46,880 nt of DNA from Stenotrophomonas raiganjensis (SeqCode) (GCF_030658505.1 NZ_JAUTXR010000175.1:1-46880); one strand, 5' to 3'; positions 16,749 to 27,930 are shown, numbered from the stretch's first letter. The notes: generated by a model not told the origin, from the sequence alone. Program-made: numbers and translations.

Positions 16749-19055
16749 TCAGAACTTCACGTTCAGTGCCAGGGTGGCCGAGCGACCCGGGGCGATGCTC
16801 GCGTAGTGCGAGGCATAGGCCTTGGTGAAGTAGGTCTTGTCGGTCAGGTTCTGCACGTTGAGCTGCAGGCTGATGTTGTCCTGGATCGCGTAGCTGGCCA
16901 TCGCGTCGAAGCGGGTGTAGCTGGCAATCCACTTAGTGTTGGCGACGTCACCGTACTGCTTGTCCGAGTAGAACGCACCGGCGCCGATGGTCAGGCCGAT
17001 CGGGAAGCGGTAGGTGGTCCACAGGTTGGCGCTGTGCTTGGCGGTGTTCGGGAACTCGTTGCCGTTGTTCGGCGACGGCACGTAGACGTTGGACGGGCAG
17101 GTGCGGCCCACCGGTGCGCCACAGACGAAACCGTTGTCCTTCAGTTCCGAGTCCAGGTAGGTGTAGCCGCCGTACAGGCTCCAGGCATCGGTCAGCTGGC
17201 CGGTGAAGCCCAGCTCGAAGCCGTTGATTTCCTTCTTGCCGGCGTTCTGGCTGGTGCCGTTGTCGATGGTCACGCGTGCGTTGTTCATCACGGTGTGGAA
17301 GATCGCGGCAGTCAGGTTCAGGCGCTTGTCGAACAGGTCCCACTTGGTGCCCAGTTCGAGATTCCTGGTGTCCTGCGGCTTGAGGTCGGCCACGGCGGCG
17401 CTCAGGCCGTCCGAACCGTCGCCACCGTCCATGCCCGGCGGGGTCGAGGAGGTGCCCCAGGACAGGTAGATGCTGCCGTTGGCGGCCGGCTTGAACACCA
17501 CGCCGGCCTGGTAGTTCAGGAAGTCGTTGCTGTTGCGCACGCGGGTCGGTGCCTTGCCGGCCACCGGAGTGGTCAGGGTGGTACGGAAGTCGTCGTAGCG
17601 CAGGCCGAGGTTGATCATCCACTGCTCATTGAGCTCGATGGTGTCGAACACGTAGGCCGAGGTGGTCTTGGTGCGCTGCTCGACGTCCAGTGCCTTGTCG
17701 CTGCGATAGACGATCTGACCGGCCGCCCACGGATCGTTCGGGTTCGGATTGTTGAAGTCGGTGCAGTTGTAGCCGGTGGCCGCGCCGGACACCTGGCAGC
17801 GAGTGCTGTTGGCGCTGTTTTCAAGGGGATTGGCGGTGCCCGGCGACATCAGGTAGCTGCCACGGGTCATCTTCTCGTCGCTGTACTCCACGCCCGCGCT
17901 GTAGCTGTGCTTGAGCGCGCCGGTCTGGAACGCACCGGTCAGGCCCAGCTGGTCGGCGAAGCTCTTGACGTCGACCGCACGGGTGTTGGTGCGACGCCAC
18001 AAGGTGCCGTACAGGTTGGGGTTGCCCTTGCTGTCGTCCGGCTGGGTCCACAGGTAGTCGTTGCTGGTGTTGCCCAGGCGCGCGATGTTGCGCAGCTTGT
18101 GGCCACCGAAGTCGTAGCTGGCATCCAGGGTGCTGATGTCGGCGCGGGTGCGCTGGAAATCACGGTCGACCAGGCCGTAGTAGTTGTTGCGGTCCGGCAC
18201 CATCGGCCGGCCATCGCCGTTCTTGGCCACGTTCGGGCCGCTGGAGAACGGATTGCTGTAGGGGAAGCCACCCGCGTCCGGCAGGTCATCGCTCTGCATG
18301 TGGTAGTGGCTGGCGATCAGCTGCGCCGGGCCGTTCAGGCCGAACGCGATCGACGGCGCGATGCCCCAGCGGCTGACGTTGGCGGCGTCGCGGCCGGCGA
18401 TGTCCGATTCGTGCTTCATCAGGTTCAGGCGGGCGGCGATGCCATCGCCCAGCACGTAGTTGGCGTCCACGGTGCCGCGCGCGTAGCTGTCGGTACCGAT
18501 GCCCATGCTGGCGCTGGTCTCGTTCTTCAGCTTCGGCGTCTTGCTCACCAGGTTCAGGCTGCCACCACCGGAGTCACGGCCGCCGTAGGCCGAGCTCGGG
18601 CCCTTGACCACTTCCACCTGCTCCAGGTCGAAGATCTCGCGGGTCTGCGAGCCGACGTCGCGCAGTCCGTCGACGAACACGTTGCTCTGCGAATCGAAGC
18701 CACGGATGAACGGGCGGTCACCGGTCGGGTTGCCGCCTTCGCCGGCACCGAAGGTGATGCCCGGCACCATGCGCAGCGCATCCTGCAGGTTGGTCGCACC
18801 GGTTTCGGCGATCAGCTTCTCCGACACGATCGACACCGACTTCGGGGTGTCCAGCAGCTCGGCGGTGAACTTCGGCGAGGACGGGTTGAACCAGCTGCCG
18901 CGCACCTGCACCTTGTCCAGCTCGGTGGCGTTGCGGGAACCGGCGTCGGCGCCGTCGGCAGCCTGCGCAGCCAGCGGAGCAAAGCCCGCGGCCAGGGTGG
19001 CGGTGGCGAGCAGGGAAACGCGCGGGGCGTGCTTGCGGGACGTGATGTGGGTCAT
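16749..19055 (-). CDS. fiu: Catecholate siderophore receptor (Fiu/PiuA type)
   Basis: A 768-residue TonB-dependent receptor: signal peptide about 1-32, TonB-box-like ELDKVQVRGSW, plug about 60-175 with KSVSIVSEKLI, RPFIRGFDSQSN and GRDSGGGSLNLVSKT, then a beta-barrel ending ...LALNVKF. The plug (VPGITFGAGEGGNP) and the adjoining PiuC-type hydroxylase gene fit the Fiu/PiuA group, which takes up ferric catecholates such as dihydroxybenzoylserine and is a known entry route for catechol-cephalosporins. ATG 19055 begins the signal peptide; the upstream ATG at 19187 does not. A terminator follows. Fur control is inferred from the box upstream of the preceding small gene. Confidence 0.86.
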   Translation of the reverse strand: MTHITSRKHAPRVSLLATATLAAGFAPLAAQAADGADAGSRNATELDKVQVRGSWFNPSSPKFTAELLDTPKSVSIVSEKLIAETGATNLQDALRMVPGITFGAGEGGNPTGDRPFIRGFDSQSNVFVDGLRDVGSQTREIFDLEQVEVVKGPSSAYGGRDSGGGSLNLVSKTPKLKNETSASMGIGTDSYARGTVDANYVLGDGIAARLNLMKHESDIAGRDAANVSRWGIAPSIAFGLNGPAQLIASHYHMQSDDLPDAGGFPYSNPFSSGPNVAKNGDGRPMVPDRNNYYGLVDRDFQRTRADISTLDASYDFGGHKLRNIARLGNTSNDYLWTQPDDSKGNPNLYGTLWRRTNTRAVDVKSFADQLGLTGAFQTGALKHSYSAGVEYSDEKMTRGSYLMSPGTANPLENSANSTRCQVSGAATGYNCTDFNNPNPNDPWAAGQIVYRSDKALDVEQRTKTTSAYVFDTIELNEQWMINLGLRYDDFRTTLTTPVAGKAPTRVRNSNDFLNYQAGVVFKPAANGSIYLSWGTSSTPPGMDGGDGSDGLSAAVADLKPQDTRNLELGTKWDLFDKRLNLTAAIFHTVMNNARVTIDNGTSQNAGKKEINGFELGFTGQLTDAWSLYGGYTYLDSELKDNGFVCGAPVGRTCPSNVYVPSPNNGNEFPNTAKHSANLWTTYRFPIGLTIGAGAFYSDKQYGDVANTKWIASYTRFDAMASYAIQDNISLQLNVQNLTDKTYFTKAYASHYASIAPGRSATLALNVKF

Positions 19056-19140
19056 GACTGTGGGTAGTGGCTTGGATCGGGAAAGGGCGAGCGCGAGCCG
19101 GCGCAGATGGGCATGCGGCGACAGGCGGGAAGTGGGTGCT

Positions 19141-19165
19141 GTAGAGCCGAGCCAGGCTCGGCTGG
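19141..19165 (+). repeat. SMAG/REP palindrome
   Basis: GTAG head followed by AGCCGAGCC AG GCTCGGCT. It lies between the small membrane-protein gene and the Fiu-type receptor. Confidence 0.7.
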
Positions 19166-19207
19166 CGGGAAACGCAATCAGGCGCACGGCAACGGCCGCA
19201 GGGCGCC

Positions 19208-19612
19208 TCAGCTGGCGTGCGGTGCGGGCGGTGCGTGGCCGGGGTTCAACCGCAGCGCGGGATCATGCAACTGCCAGCGCAGGGCATCGGAGCGCCACAG
19301 CGGGATACGCGCGACCAGAGCGGCGCGTGCAGGGACCAGACCGGTGCAGGGCGAGGTGCCCTCGCCATCGAACGGAGGCTCCGGTGCTGGTGCGGCGTGC
19401 TGCGGGCATTCGTCGGCTGGCGGTTGCGGCAGCGGCATCGCCTGCAGCAGATCTTCAGCGTGTGCCTGCCAGCCGTGCGCAGCCGGATCGCCGCCACGCC
19501 CTTCGTGCAAGGCCGACCAGCCCAGCAGCAACGTCAGCAGCACGGCCACGAGCAGTGGCCACCCTTGGCGGGCGAGCTGGCACAGCGTTGCGGTGGGCGC
19601 GGGCGAAGCCAT
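19208..19612 (-). CDS. Small single-pass membrane protein upstream of Fiu-type receptor
   Basis: A 134-residue protein not recognised. One hydrophobic helix (about 18-34, WPLLVAVLLTLLLGW) is followed by an extracytoplasmic Pro/Ala/His-rich region with two cysteines (ADECPQH and SPCTGL) and a C-terminal amphipathic stretch LWRSDALRWQLHDPALRL. It begins about 50 bases after a Fur box and precedes the receptor gene by 152 bases. The other iron receptor in this window has the same arrangement, although the two small proteins are not clearly similar in sequence. It may be an accessory or leader protein. Confidence 0.6.
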   Translation of the reverse strand: MASPAPTATLCQLARQGWPLLVAVLLTLLLGWSALHEGRGGDPAAHGWQAHAEDLLQAMPLPQPPADECPQHAAPAPEPPFDGEGTSPCTGLVPARAALVARIPLWRSDALRWQLHDPALRLNPGHAPPAPHAS

Positions 19613-19661
19613 GGCGCAGGGGCGATGTCGTTACGAAGATGTTACGTAGAATAACATCAAC

Positions 19662-19680
19662 GATAATGATTCGCATATGC
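19662..19680 (-). promoter_or_regulatory. Fur box
   Basis: GATAATGATTCGCATATGC on the plus strand matches 13 of 19 consensus positions, including a perfect first nine. It lies about 50 bases before the small membrane-protein gene that precedes the Fiu-type receptor. Confidence 0.65.
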
Positions 19681-19742
19681 GCAATCGGGTTGCCGATCTG
19701 GATGGCCTGGAAGGGCCTTGGAGGGCCCCTCAGTGCACTCCA

Positions 19743-19766
19743 GTAGATTCCACCTCACGGGTGGAT
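19743..19766 (+). repeat. SMAG/REP-like palindrome
   Basis: GTAG followed by ATTCCACC TCACG GGTGGAT. It lies between the Fur box and the Rieske gene. Confidence 0.55.
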
Positions 19767-19814
19767 GCTCTCCGCCAGGCGCCCTCTGGGGGGCTCTCCG
19801 GGCCGAGCGCCGCC

Positions 19815-20147
19815 TCAATCCCGGTCGTCGCGGGTCCAGACCGCGTCGTGCTCCCGCTTCACCGGGAACTTGGGCACCGGGGTATAGGCGGGGGCGCACA
19901 GGGCGCGGCCATCGCGCACGTCGAAGCGCGCGCCGTGCAGGACGCACTCCACGCTGCCTTCGGTCGTGTTGAACTCGCCGGAGGACAGCTCGAACTCTTC
20001 ATGCGTGCACTGGTCTTCCAGTGCGTACAGCTCGCCGTCGAGGTTGAACACCACGATCGGCGTGCCGGTCACCTCGTCGAACACGCTCTTCATTTCACCC
20101 GGCAGCAGCTCGTTGCCGGCACAGACAAAGGTCCAGGCCTCGCTCAC
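19815..20147 (-). CDS. Rieske-type [2Fe-2S] ferredoxin
   Basis: A 110-residue single-domain Rieske protein. The cluster ligands are C47 and H49 (DQCTHEEF) and C68 and H71 (ECVLHGARFD), with the FDVRDGRA strand after the second pair. It matches the ferredoxin subunit type of non-heme iron oxygenases but stands without an oxygenase gene, so it is probably a general electron carrier. Its start overlaps the acetyltransferase gene by 4 bases. It lies downstream of the SUF operon, in keeping with a cluster client. Confidence 0.87.
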   Translation of the reverse strand: MSEAWTFVCAGNELLPGEMKSVFDEVTGTPIVVFNLDGELYALEDQCTHEEFELSSGEFNTTEGSVECVLHGARFDVRDGRALCAPAYTPVPKFPVKREHDAVWTRDDRD

Positions 20148-20683
20148 GCGGCGGCTCCGGCCAGCGGCTTTTCCAGGATCTCGAAGCGCAGGTCGTCACG
20201 CTTGGGGATGCCGAAGCGTTCGTCGCCATACGGGAACGGCTTCTTGATGCCGGTACGGATGTAGCCGCGGCGCTCGTAGAAGGCAATCAGTTCGTCGCGC
20301 ACGTCGATGACGGTCATCTGCATCACCGGCACGTTCCATTCGCGTGCGGCGTGCGCCTCGGCGGCATCCATCAGCTGCTTGCCGACGCCACCGCCCTGCT
20401 GGGCCGGGTCGACCGAGAACATGCCGAAGTAGCCCTTGCCGTCGACATCGGCGACGTGGGCGCAGGCTACCAGTTGGCCCTCGCGTTCGGCCAGCAGGAT
20501 GGTGGAGCGCGGGCGGTCGAGGTCGCCCTGGATGCCTTCGGCGTCGATGCGGGCGCCATCCAGCAGGTCGGCTTCGGTGGTCCAGCCGGCGCGGCTGGCG
20601 TCGCCACGGTAGGCCGAGGTGACCAGGGTAATCAGGGCGGGGATGTCGGCCGGCGTGGCGGCGCGGAAGGTCAGGGTGCTCAT
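20144..20683 (-). CDS. GNAT-family N-acetyltransferase
   Basis: A 179-residue GNAT acetyltransferase. The acetyl-CoA pyrophosphate loop is QQGGGVGKQLMDAAEAHA (about 96-113), preceded by the GYFGMFSVDP strand. Motif B is seen as VIDVRDELIAFYERRGY (about 124-141). The acceptor is unknown. It overlaps the Rieske gene by 4 bases and is probably co-transcribed with it. Confidence 0.85.
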   Translation of the reverse strand: MSTLTFRAATPADIPALITLVTSAYRGDASRAGWTTEADLLDGARIDAEGIQGDLDRPRSTILLAEREGQLVACAHVADVDGKGYFGMFSVDPAQQGGGVGKQLMDAAEAHAAREWNVPVMQMTVIDVRDELIAFYERRGYIRTGIKKPFPYGDERFGIPKRDDLRFEILEKPLAGAAA

Positions 20684-20791
20684 CAGTCCATTCTAGGTGG
20701 GCCGTGGGCGGGCGCAAATGGGGCACCCCGGCAGTTCCGGCAACGGTATGCTCGCGCTTCAGCAATTGTCATACAGGGCCGTGGCGTGGAC

Positions 20792-21238
20792 GTGTCGAAG
20801 GGAATCGCGCTGGCGTTGACCGCGGGGATGATGATGGCTCTGGTACATCTGCCGGCGCATGTGGACGGGGGCGGCATTGCGCCCAACGGCCTGGGGTGCG
20901 CCAGTTTCAGTCCATCCCGTGCGTTGCCGGTCACGCTGGAGGCGTTGCGCGCCGATCCGATGCGCTATCACGGGCGATTGGTGCGTGTGCGAGGGGTCTA
21001 CGTCGATCGCTTTGAAATGTCTGCGCTGCATCCAGGGCCGCCGGTACAGGACTCGTGGGCGGCGGCCGGCGTTTGGGTGAACGGCATCCCCATCCTGGTG
21101 CTGCCGCCGGAGCAGGCGGTTGAACTCACCGGAATCGTCTCTGCCGGTCGCTCCGGAGCCCCGTTCGGCGAGGGGCATCTTGGGCAATGGCCTGCGGAGC
21201 TCTGCGTGTCTTCGATCTTGCCCTTGGCCGCGCCATGA
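20792..21238 (+). CDS. Secreted protein of unknown function
   Basis: A 148-residue protein not assigned to a family. A hydrophobic N-terminus (IALALTAGMMMALVHLPA) looks like a signal peptide. The mature part has a short beta-rich domain starting at the ALRADPMRYHGRLVRVRGVY segment, where small OB-like folds often begin, and includes two cysteines (GLGCASF, ELCVSS). The GTG at 20792 is the likeliest start for a full signal peptide, but GTG 20786 or ATG 20828 are possible and no good ribosome site is visible. It is convergent with sufS, separated by a hairpin. Confidence 0.55.
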   Translation: MSKGIALALTAGMMMALVHLPAHVDGGGIAPNGLGCASFSPSRALPVTLEALRADPMRYHGRLVRVRGVYVDRFEMSALHPGPPVQDSWAAAGVWVNGIPILVLPPEQAVELTGIVSAGRSGAPFGEGHLGQWPAELCVSSILPLAAP

Positions 21239-21266
21239 AGAACGCCGCGGTTTCCCGCGGCGTTCT
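21239..21266. terminator. Strong hairpin between convergent genes
   Basis: AGAACGCCGCGG, loop TTTC, CCGCGGCGTTCT: a perfect 12-base stem between the orphan gene stop and the sufS stop. It lacks a long T run on either side but probably works in both directions. Confidence 0.7.
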
Positions 21267-21292
21267 CGATGTTTCCGGCTGCCTTTCGGCTC

Positions 21293-22549
21293 TCACCCCA
21301 ACAGCTTGCGCACCTTGGTCAGTGCGGTCAGAAAGCGCTCGATCTCGGCGTGGGTGTTGTAGAACGCCAGCGAGGCACGGCAGGTGGCTGCGACGCCGAA
21401 GTACTGCAGCAGCGGGTGCGCGCAGTGCTGGCCCGAGCGCACGGCCACGCCTTCCAGATCAAGCAGCGTGGCCAGGTCGTGGGCATGCGCGCCGTCGATC
21501 AGGAACGAGACCACGGCGGCCTTCTCCGGCGCTTCGCCGATGATGCGCAGGCCGTCGACGCGGCGCAGTTCTTCGGTGAAGTGCGCGAGCAGTTCGGCTT
21601 CGCGCGCTTCCACGTTGTCCTGCCCCAACTGCTGCAGGTAGTCGGCGGCCACGCCCAGGCCGATGAAGCCGGCGATGTTCGGGGTGCCGGCTTCGAACTT
21701 GTGCGGGGCGTCGTTGAAGACCGTACCGTCGAAGCTGACTTCCTTGATCATCTCGCCGCCACCGAGGAACGGCGGCATGGCGTCCAGGTGCTCGCGGCGC
21801 GCCCACAGCGCACCGGTGCCGGTCGGGCCACACATCTTGTGGCCGGTGATGGCGTAGAAGTCGCAGCCGATCGCGGCGACGTCGACCTTGCGGTGCGGCA
21901 CCGCCTGCGAGCCATCGACCACGGTGATGATGCCGCGCTTGCGCGCTTCACGGCAGATCTCGCGCACCGGGTTGACCGTGCCCAGCACGTTGGACACATG
22001 GGTGACCGCCAGCAGCTTGACTTCGGGGGTCATCGCCGCACGCAGGGCATCCAGGTCGAGCGCGCCATCGGGGGTGATCTCAGCCACGCGGATGGTGGCG
22101 CCGGTACGTTGCGCGACCAGCTGCCACGGCACGATGTTGGCGTGGTGCTCCATGCGCGACACCAGGATCACGTCGCCGGCCTTCAACCGCGGCAGGGCCC
22201 ACGAATACGCCACCAGATTGATGGCGAAGGTGGTGCCGCTGCACAGCACCAGGTCGCTGGGGCGCACGTTGAGGAAGCGGGCCAGCGTGTTGCGCGCACC
22301 CTCGTAGGCGTCGGTGGCTTCGCTGCCGAGCGCGTGCACCGCGCGGCTGACGTTTGCGTTGTAGCGGCGGTAGAACTCGTCCACCGCGCCGATCACCTGC
22401 ACCGGCTTCTGGCCGGTGTTGGCATTGTCGAAATAGACCAGCGGCTTGCCGTGCACTTCGCGCATCAGCAGCGGGAAGTCGAGGCGGACGCGGTCCCAGT
22501 CGGGCGCGCCGCTGGGGGTTTCGATCGGGCGCGGGGTGGACAGGTTCAT
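21293..22549 (-). CDS. sufS: Cysteine desulfurase SufS
   Basis: A 418-residue PLP-dependent class V aminotransferase-fold enzyme. It removes sulfur from cysteine as a persulfide for Fe-S cluster assembly in the cytoplasm. PLP Lys is K238 in AITGHKMCG; the cofactor-contacting THVSN and VDGSQA segments are present; the persulfide Cys is C376 in RSGQHCAHP, as in group II (SufS) enzymes. It overlaps sufD by 4 bases and is the last gene of the suf operon here. No sufE or sufU partner is visible in the window. Confidence 0.94.
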   Translation of the reverse strand: MNLSTPRPIETPSGAPDWDRVRLDFPLLMREVHGKPLVYFDNANTGQKPVQVIGAVDEFYRRYNANVSRAVHALGSEATDAYEGARNTLARFLNVRPSDLVLCSGTTFAINLVAYSWALPRLKAGDVILVSRMEHHANIVPWQLVAQRTGATIRVAEITPDGALDLDALRAAMTPEVKLLAVTHVSNVLGTVNPVREICREARKRGIITVVDGSQAVPHRKVDVAAIGCDFYAITGHKMCGPTGTGALWARREHLDAMPPFLGGGEMIKEVSFDGTVFNDAPHKFEAGTPNIAGFIGLGVAADYLQQLGQDNVEAREAELLAHFTEELRRVDGLRIIGEAPEKAAVVSFLIDGAHAHDLATLLDLEGVAVRSGQHCAHPLLQYFGVAATCRASLAFYNTHAEIERFLTALTKVRKLLG

Positions 22550-23807
22550 GCCACACCCGCCTCGGCCAGGGCCTTGTCCAGGCGGCGTGCCAGCTGCTCG
22601 CGCAGGGCTTCCGGCAGGATCTTCAGCGGTTCGTGGCAGAACGCGGCACTGAGCAGTGCCTGCGCCTGTGCCTGCGGCAGGCCGCGCGAGCGCAGGTAGA
22701 ACAGCGCGTTGGCATCAAGCTGGCCGACGGTCGCGCCGTGCGCGGCCTTCACTTCATCGGCGTCGATCACCAGCGTCGGCTGGGTGTCGATCTCGGCATC
22801 GGCCGACAGCAGCAGGTTCTTGTTGGACAGGTTCGCATCGGTGCCGTCGGCGCCTTCGCGGATCTGGATGCCGCCATGGAACACCACGCGGCTGCGGTTG
22901 GCGGCAACGCCGCGCCACAGCAGTTCGCAGGCGGTATTGCGCGCGATGTGATCGATACCCAGCCGGGTCTCGACGTGGCGGCGGCCATTGCCGAGCAGCA
23001 CGCCGTTGGCGGTCAGCTGGGCGTTGTCGCCTTCCAGGCGCACGTTCAGTTCATGGCGGCTGAGCGCGGCGCCCAGTTCCAGGTCGACGCGGTGGTACTG
23101 CGCGTCGCGGGCCAGCACCGCGTCGGTACGCAGGAAGCTGGTCTGGCGTGCGCTGCCGGCCTGCACGCGCGCGTGCTTGAGCACGGCATCGCGGGCGACG
23201 TGGGCATGCAGCACGGTGTTGTCCAGGTGGGCCGAATCACCCACGCTGAAGCGGTGCTCGACCACGCCGAGGCTGGCACCGGCTCGCAGCTCGATCAGGT
23301 GGCGGTGGTGCCAGGCCAGGTCGGTGTCGCCGGCGACGCTGGCGAACACCAGCTGCAGCGGCGCTTCGACCTGCACGCCTTCGTCCACGCGCAGCACCAC
23401 GCCTTCATCGGCCAGTGCGGCGTTGAGGCGGGCGAAGATCTCCTCGCTGCGCTCGTAGCGACGGCCAAGGAAACGCGCGGCGTCTTCGCCGGAGGCCAGT
23501 GCGGCCGACAGCGGCTGCAGCTGCACGCCGGCGGGCAGGGCCTGCACGTCGCTCAGCGCGGCATCCAACCGGCCGTTGACGAACACCAGGCGCGGCGCCG
23601 GGATGTCGTCCAGCAGCGCGGCGTCCAGCGCCGGGCCCTGCAGCGGTGCCGCAGCAAACGCACGGCGTTCCAGCTGGCGCAGCGAGGTGTACTTCCAGGC
23701 TTCATTGCGGGCGGCCGGCAGGCCATCGCGCAGGGCCGCATCCAGCACTTCGCGGCGCGCGTCGCTGCCGCAGAAGGCCTGGGCCATCGAGTCGAGCAGG
23801 GCGCTCA

Positions 23808-23808
<1 letters not shown>
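22546..23808 (-). CDS. sufD: Fe-S cluster assembly scaffold protein SufD
   Basis: A 420-residue SufD. SufD pairs with SufB in the SufBC2D scaffold that builds [Fe-S] clusters. The N-terminal helical part contains NEAWKYTSLR (about 35-44), a SufD hallmark. The central beta-helix domain follows, and the C-terminus has HGATVGQLDANALFYLRSRG, matching the conserved block with the functional His. Its start shares one base with the sufC stop (TGATG) and its end overlaps sufS by 4 bases. Confidence 0.93.
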
Positions 23809-24572
<764 letters not shown>

Positions 24573-24589
24573 GGTGGGGGTTTCCGTGG

Positions 24590-24607
24590 GGCGGGCCGCG
24601 GCCCGCC
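24590..24607. repeat. Palindrome between sufB and sufC
   Basis: GGCGGGCC GC GGCCCGCC, an 18-base perfect palindrome without a T run. It could stabilise or separate the sufB and sufCDS parts of the mRNA. Confidence 0.5.
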
Positions 24608-24646
24608 GGTAAAGAGAATGCGTTTGCGAGGGGCAGGGGCGGGCGG

Positions 24647-26122
<1,476 letters not shown>

Positions 26123-26141
26123 GGGGGGGGCTGCCTACGGA

Positions 26142-26597
26142 TCAGGAGACGACGTCGACAGCGATGGTGCGGCGCTGTTCGTCATCGGCAAGGGGAAGAG
26201 GGGGCAGGATCTGCGCAAGACTGACATCGCGCAGCGCCTCGGAGACCACGTCGTTGATCAGCCGCCAGCTGCTGCGCGCACCGCACTTGGGCGCCATGCC
26301 GCACTGGTGGTGGTCGTGGCTGCACTCGGTCAGGGCCAGTGGCCCTTCCATTGCTTCGACCACTTCGAACAGCGAGATCTCGATGGCCGGGCGGGTCAGC
26401 CGGTAGCCGCCACGGACCCCGCGCAGGCCTTCGACCAGGCCGGCCTGGGCCAGCGGCTTGAGGACCTTGCTGACGGTGGGCGGCTCCAGACCAGTGAATT
26501 CGGCCAGTTCGGTGGCACTGAGCACCTCGCCCGGACGGGCGGCGAGGACGGTCAGGACGACGGTGGCGTAATCGGTGAGCTTGGTGACGCGCAACAT
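26142..26597 (-). CDS. sufR: SUF operon Rrf2/IscR-type regulator SufR
   Basis: A 151-residue Rrf2-family transcription factor with a winged helix at about 1-65 (recognition region GLEPPTVSKVLKPLAQAGL, then the RGVRGGYRL wing). A cluster-binding loop follows with C92, C99 and C105. IscR/SufR proteins of this type bind [2Fe-2S] and repress or tune the operon according to cluster supply. ATG 26597 begins the canonical MLRVTKLTDYA; longer frames upstream are not supported. It is first in the suf operon, 33 bases after the -10 hexamer, and divergent from the SET gene. Confidence 0.9.
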   Translation of the reverse strand: MLRVTKLTDYATVVLTVLAARPGEVLSATELAEFTGLEPPTVSKVLKPLAQAGLVEGLRGVRGGYRLTRPAIEISLFEVVEAMEGPLALTECSHDHHQCGMAPKCGARSSWRLINDVVSEALRDVSLAQILPPLPLADDEQRRTIAVDVVS

Positions 26598-26629
26598 GGG
26601 GATGCGAGCGGTTCTTAAAGCGGACTGAA

Positions 26630-26658
26630 ATTGTACGCTTTTATTCGCCGCCATCCAA
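26630..26658 (-). promoter_or_regulatory. Promoter of the suf operon
   Basis: On the minus strand, TTGGAT, a 17-base spacer and TACAAT. SufR would be expected to bind near or over it, but I cannot define its operator with confidence. Confidence 0.62.
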
Positions 26659-26807
26659 CCCGGGCATTCAGCCGGCGCTGGGGCCGGGCCGGGATGACGC
26701 GCCGGCGGCCGCTGCCAGGGCGCAATGCTGCGCCACCGGGGTGATTTTCGCAATCACCCGGAATGGGCGAGAATCAACGTTCCTTTCGCTGCAGACCTCC
26801 CTTGCCG

Positions 26808-27275
26808 ATGCCGAAGAAGATCCAAGCCCGCAAGTCCGCCATCCACGGCAACGGTGTGTTCGCCGTGGCCCCGATCAAGCAGGGCGAGCGCGTGATCCAG
26901 TACAAGGGCCTGTTGCGCAGCCACGGTGACGTCGATGCCGATGACAGTGGCGATGTCGAAAGTGGCCATACCTTCCTGTTCACCCTCAACGACGACTGGG
27001 TGATCGATGCCAACTACAAGGGCAACGACGCGCGCTGGATCAACCACAGCTGCGACCCGAACTGCGAGGCGGTGATCGAGGAAGACGAGGACGGCGACAG
27101 CCGTGGCGACAAGGTGTTCATCGAGGCGCTGCGTGACATCAAGGCTGGTGAGGAACTGACCTACAACTACGGCATCACCCTGGCCGAGCGCCACACCGCC
27201 AAGCTGAAGAAGATCTGGGAGTGCCGCTGCGGCTCGCCCAAGTGCACCGGCACGATGCTGCAGCCCAAGCGCTGA
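26808..27275 (+). CDS. SET-domain protein-lysine methyltransferase
   Basis: A 155-residue stand-alone SET domain. It has NHSCDPNC (79-86) and ELTYNYG (116-122), which form the AdoMet and lysine channel, and a post-SET zinc-like cluster CRCGSPKC (139-146). The N-terminal KIQARKSAIHGNGVFA is the usual opening strand. SET enzymes methylate lysines of proteins; in bacteria, substrates are mostly unknown, and host-directed activity has been shown only in some pathogens. There is no secretion signal. ATG 26808 is chosen to begin at MPKKIQAR. Confidence 0.88.
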   Translation: MPKKIQARKSAIHGNGVFAVAPIKQGERVIQYKGLLRSHGDVDADDSGDVESGHTFLFTLNDDWVIDANYKGNDARWINHSCDPNCEAVIEEDEDGDSRGDKVFIEALRDIKAGEELTYNYGITLAERHTAKLKKIWECRCGSPKCTGTMLQPKR

Positions 27276-27377
27276 CCGGCACCACCCGGAGGCTCTCCAC
27301 CTGCCGTGCACGGCAGGGTCACCGCCGTGCAAGGGCCGTTCTTCCATTCTGTCGGCACCCCCAAACGGAGTGCACCC

Positions 27378-27920
27378 ATGGCAGAACGATTGAAGGGCAA
27401 GCAGATTGCCATCCTTGCCACCCACGGCTTTGAACAGTCCGAACTGACCGAACCCAAGCGTCTGCTGGAAGCCGAAGGCGCGCGCGTCAGCGTCGTGTCG
27501 CCTGCAACGGAGGCGACGATCAAGGGCTGGAAAGAGAAGAACTGGGGCGACGCCGTCGCAGTGGATATTCCGCTGGATGAGGCCGATCCGGCCAGCTTCG
27601 ATGCGCTGGTGCTGCCGGGAGGGGTCATCAATCCGGACACGCTGCGTACCGACGAGGCTGTACTCGGCTTCGTCCGCGCAGTAGACGAGGCCGGCAAGCC
27701 TGTGGCGGCGATCTGCCATGGCCCGTGGCTGCTGATCAACAGTGGCCTCGCCGATGGCCGCGAGCTGACGTCCTGGCCGTCCCTGCAGCAGGATCTGACC
27801 AATGCGGGGGCGAACTGGCGCGATGCCGAGGTCGTGGTCGACGGCAACGTGATCACCAGCCGCAAGCCGGACGACATCCCGGCCTTCAGTGAGGCGGTGG
27901 TCAAGGCGCTTGCCGCCTGA
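27378..27920 (+). CDS. PfpI/DJ-1-family protein (deglycase/protease-like)
   Basis: A 180-residue DJ-1/PfpI-superfamily protein. The nucleophile elbow is AAICHGPWLL with C113 and H114, and an acidic partner is in GFEQSEL (about 17-23). Members such as YhbO/PfpI are described as stress proteins that repair glyoxal-modified proteins or act as proteases; which applies here is unknown. ATG 27378 is supported by ACGGAG about 9 bases upstream. It lies 102 bases after the SET gene. Confidence 0.87.
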   Translation: MAERLKGKQIAILATHGFEQSELTEPKRLLEAEGARVSVVSPATEATIKGWKEKNWGDAVAVDIPLDEADPASFDALVLPGGVINPDTLRTDEAVLGFVRAVDEAGKPVAAICHGPWLLINSGLADGRELTSWPSLQQDLTNAGANWRDAEVVVDGNVITSRKPDDIPAFSEAVVKALAA

Positions 27921-27930
27921 TGCGCTATCG

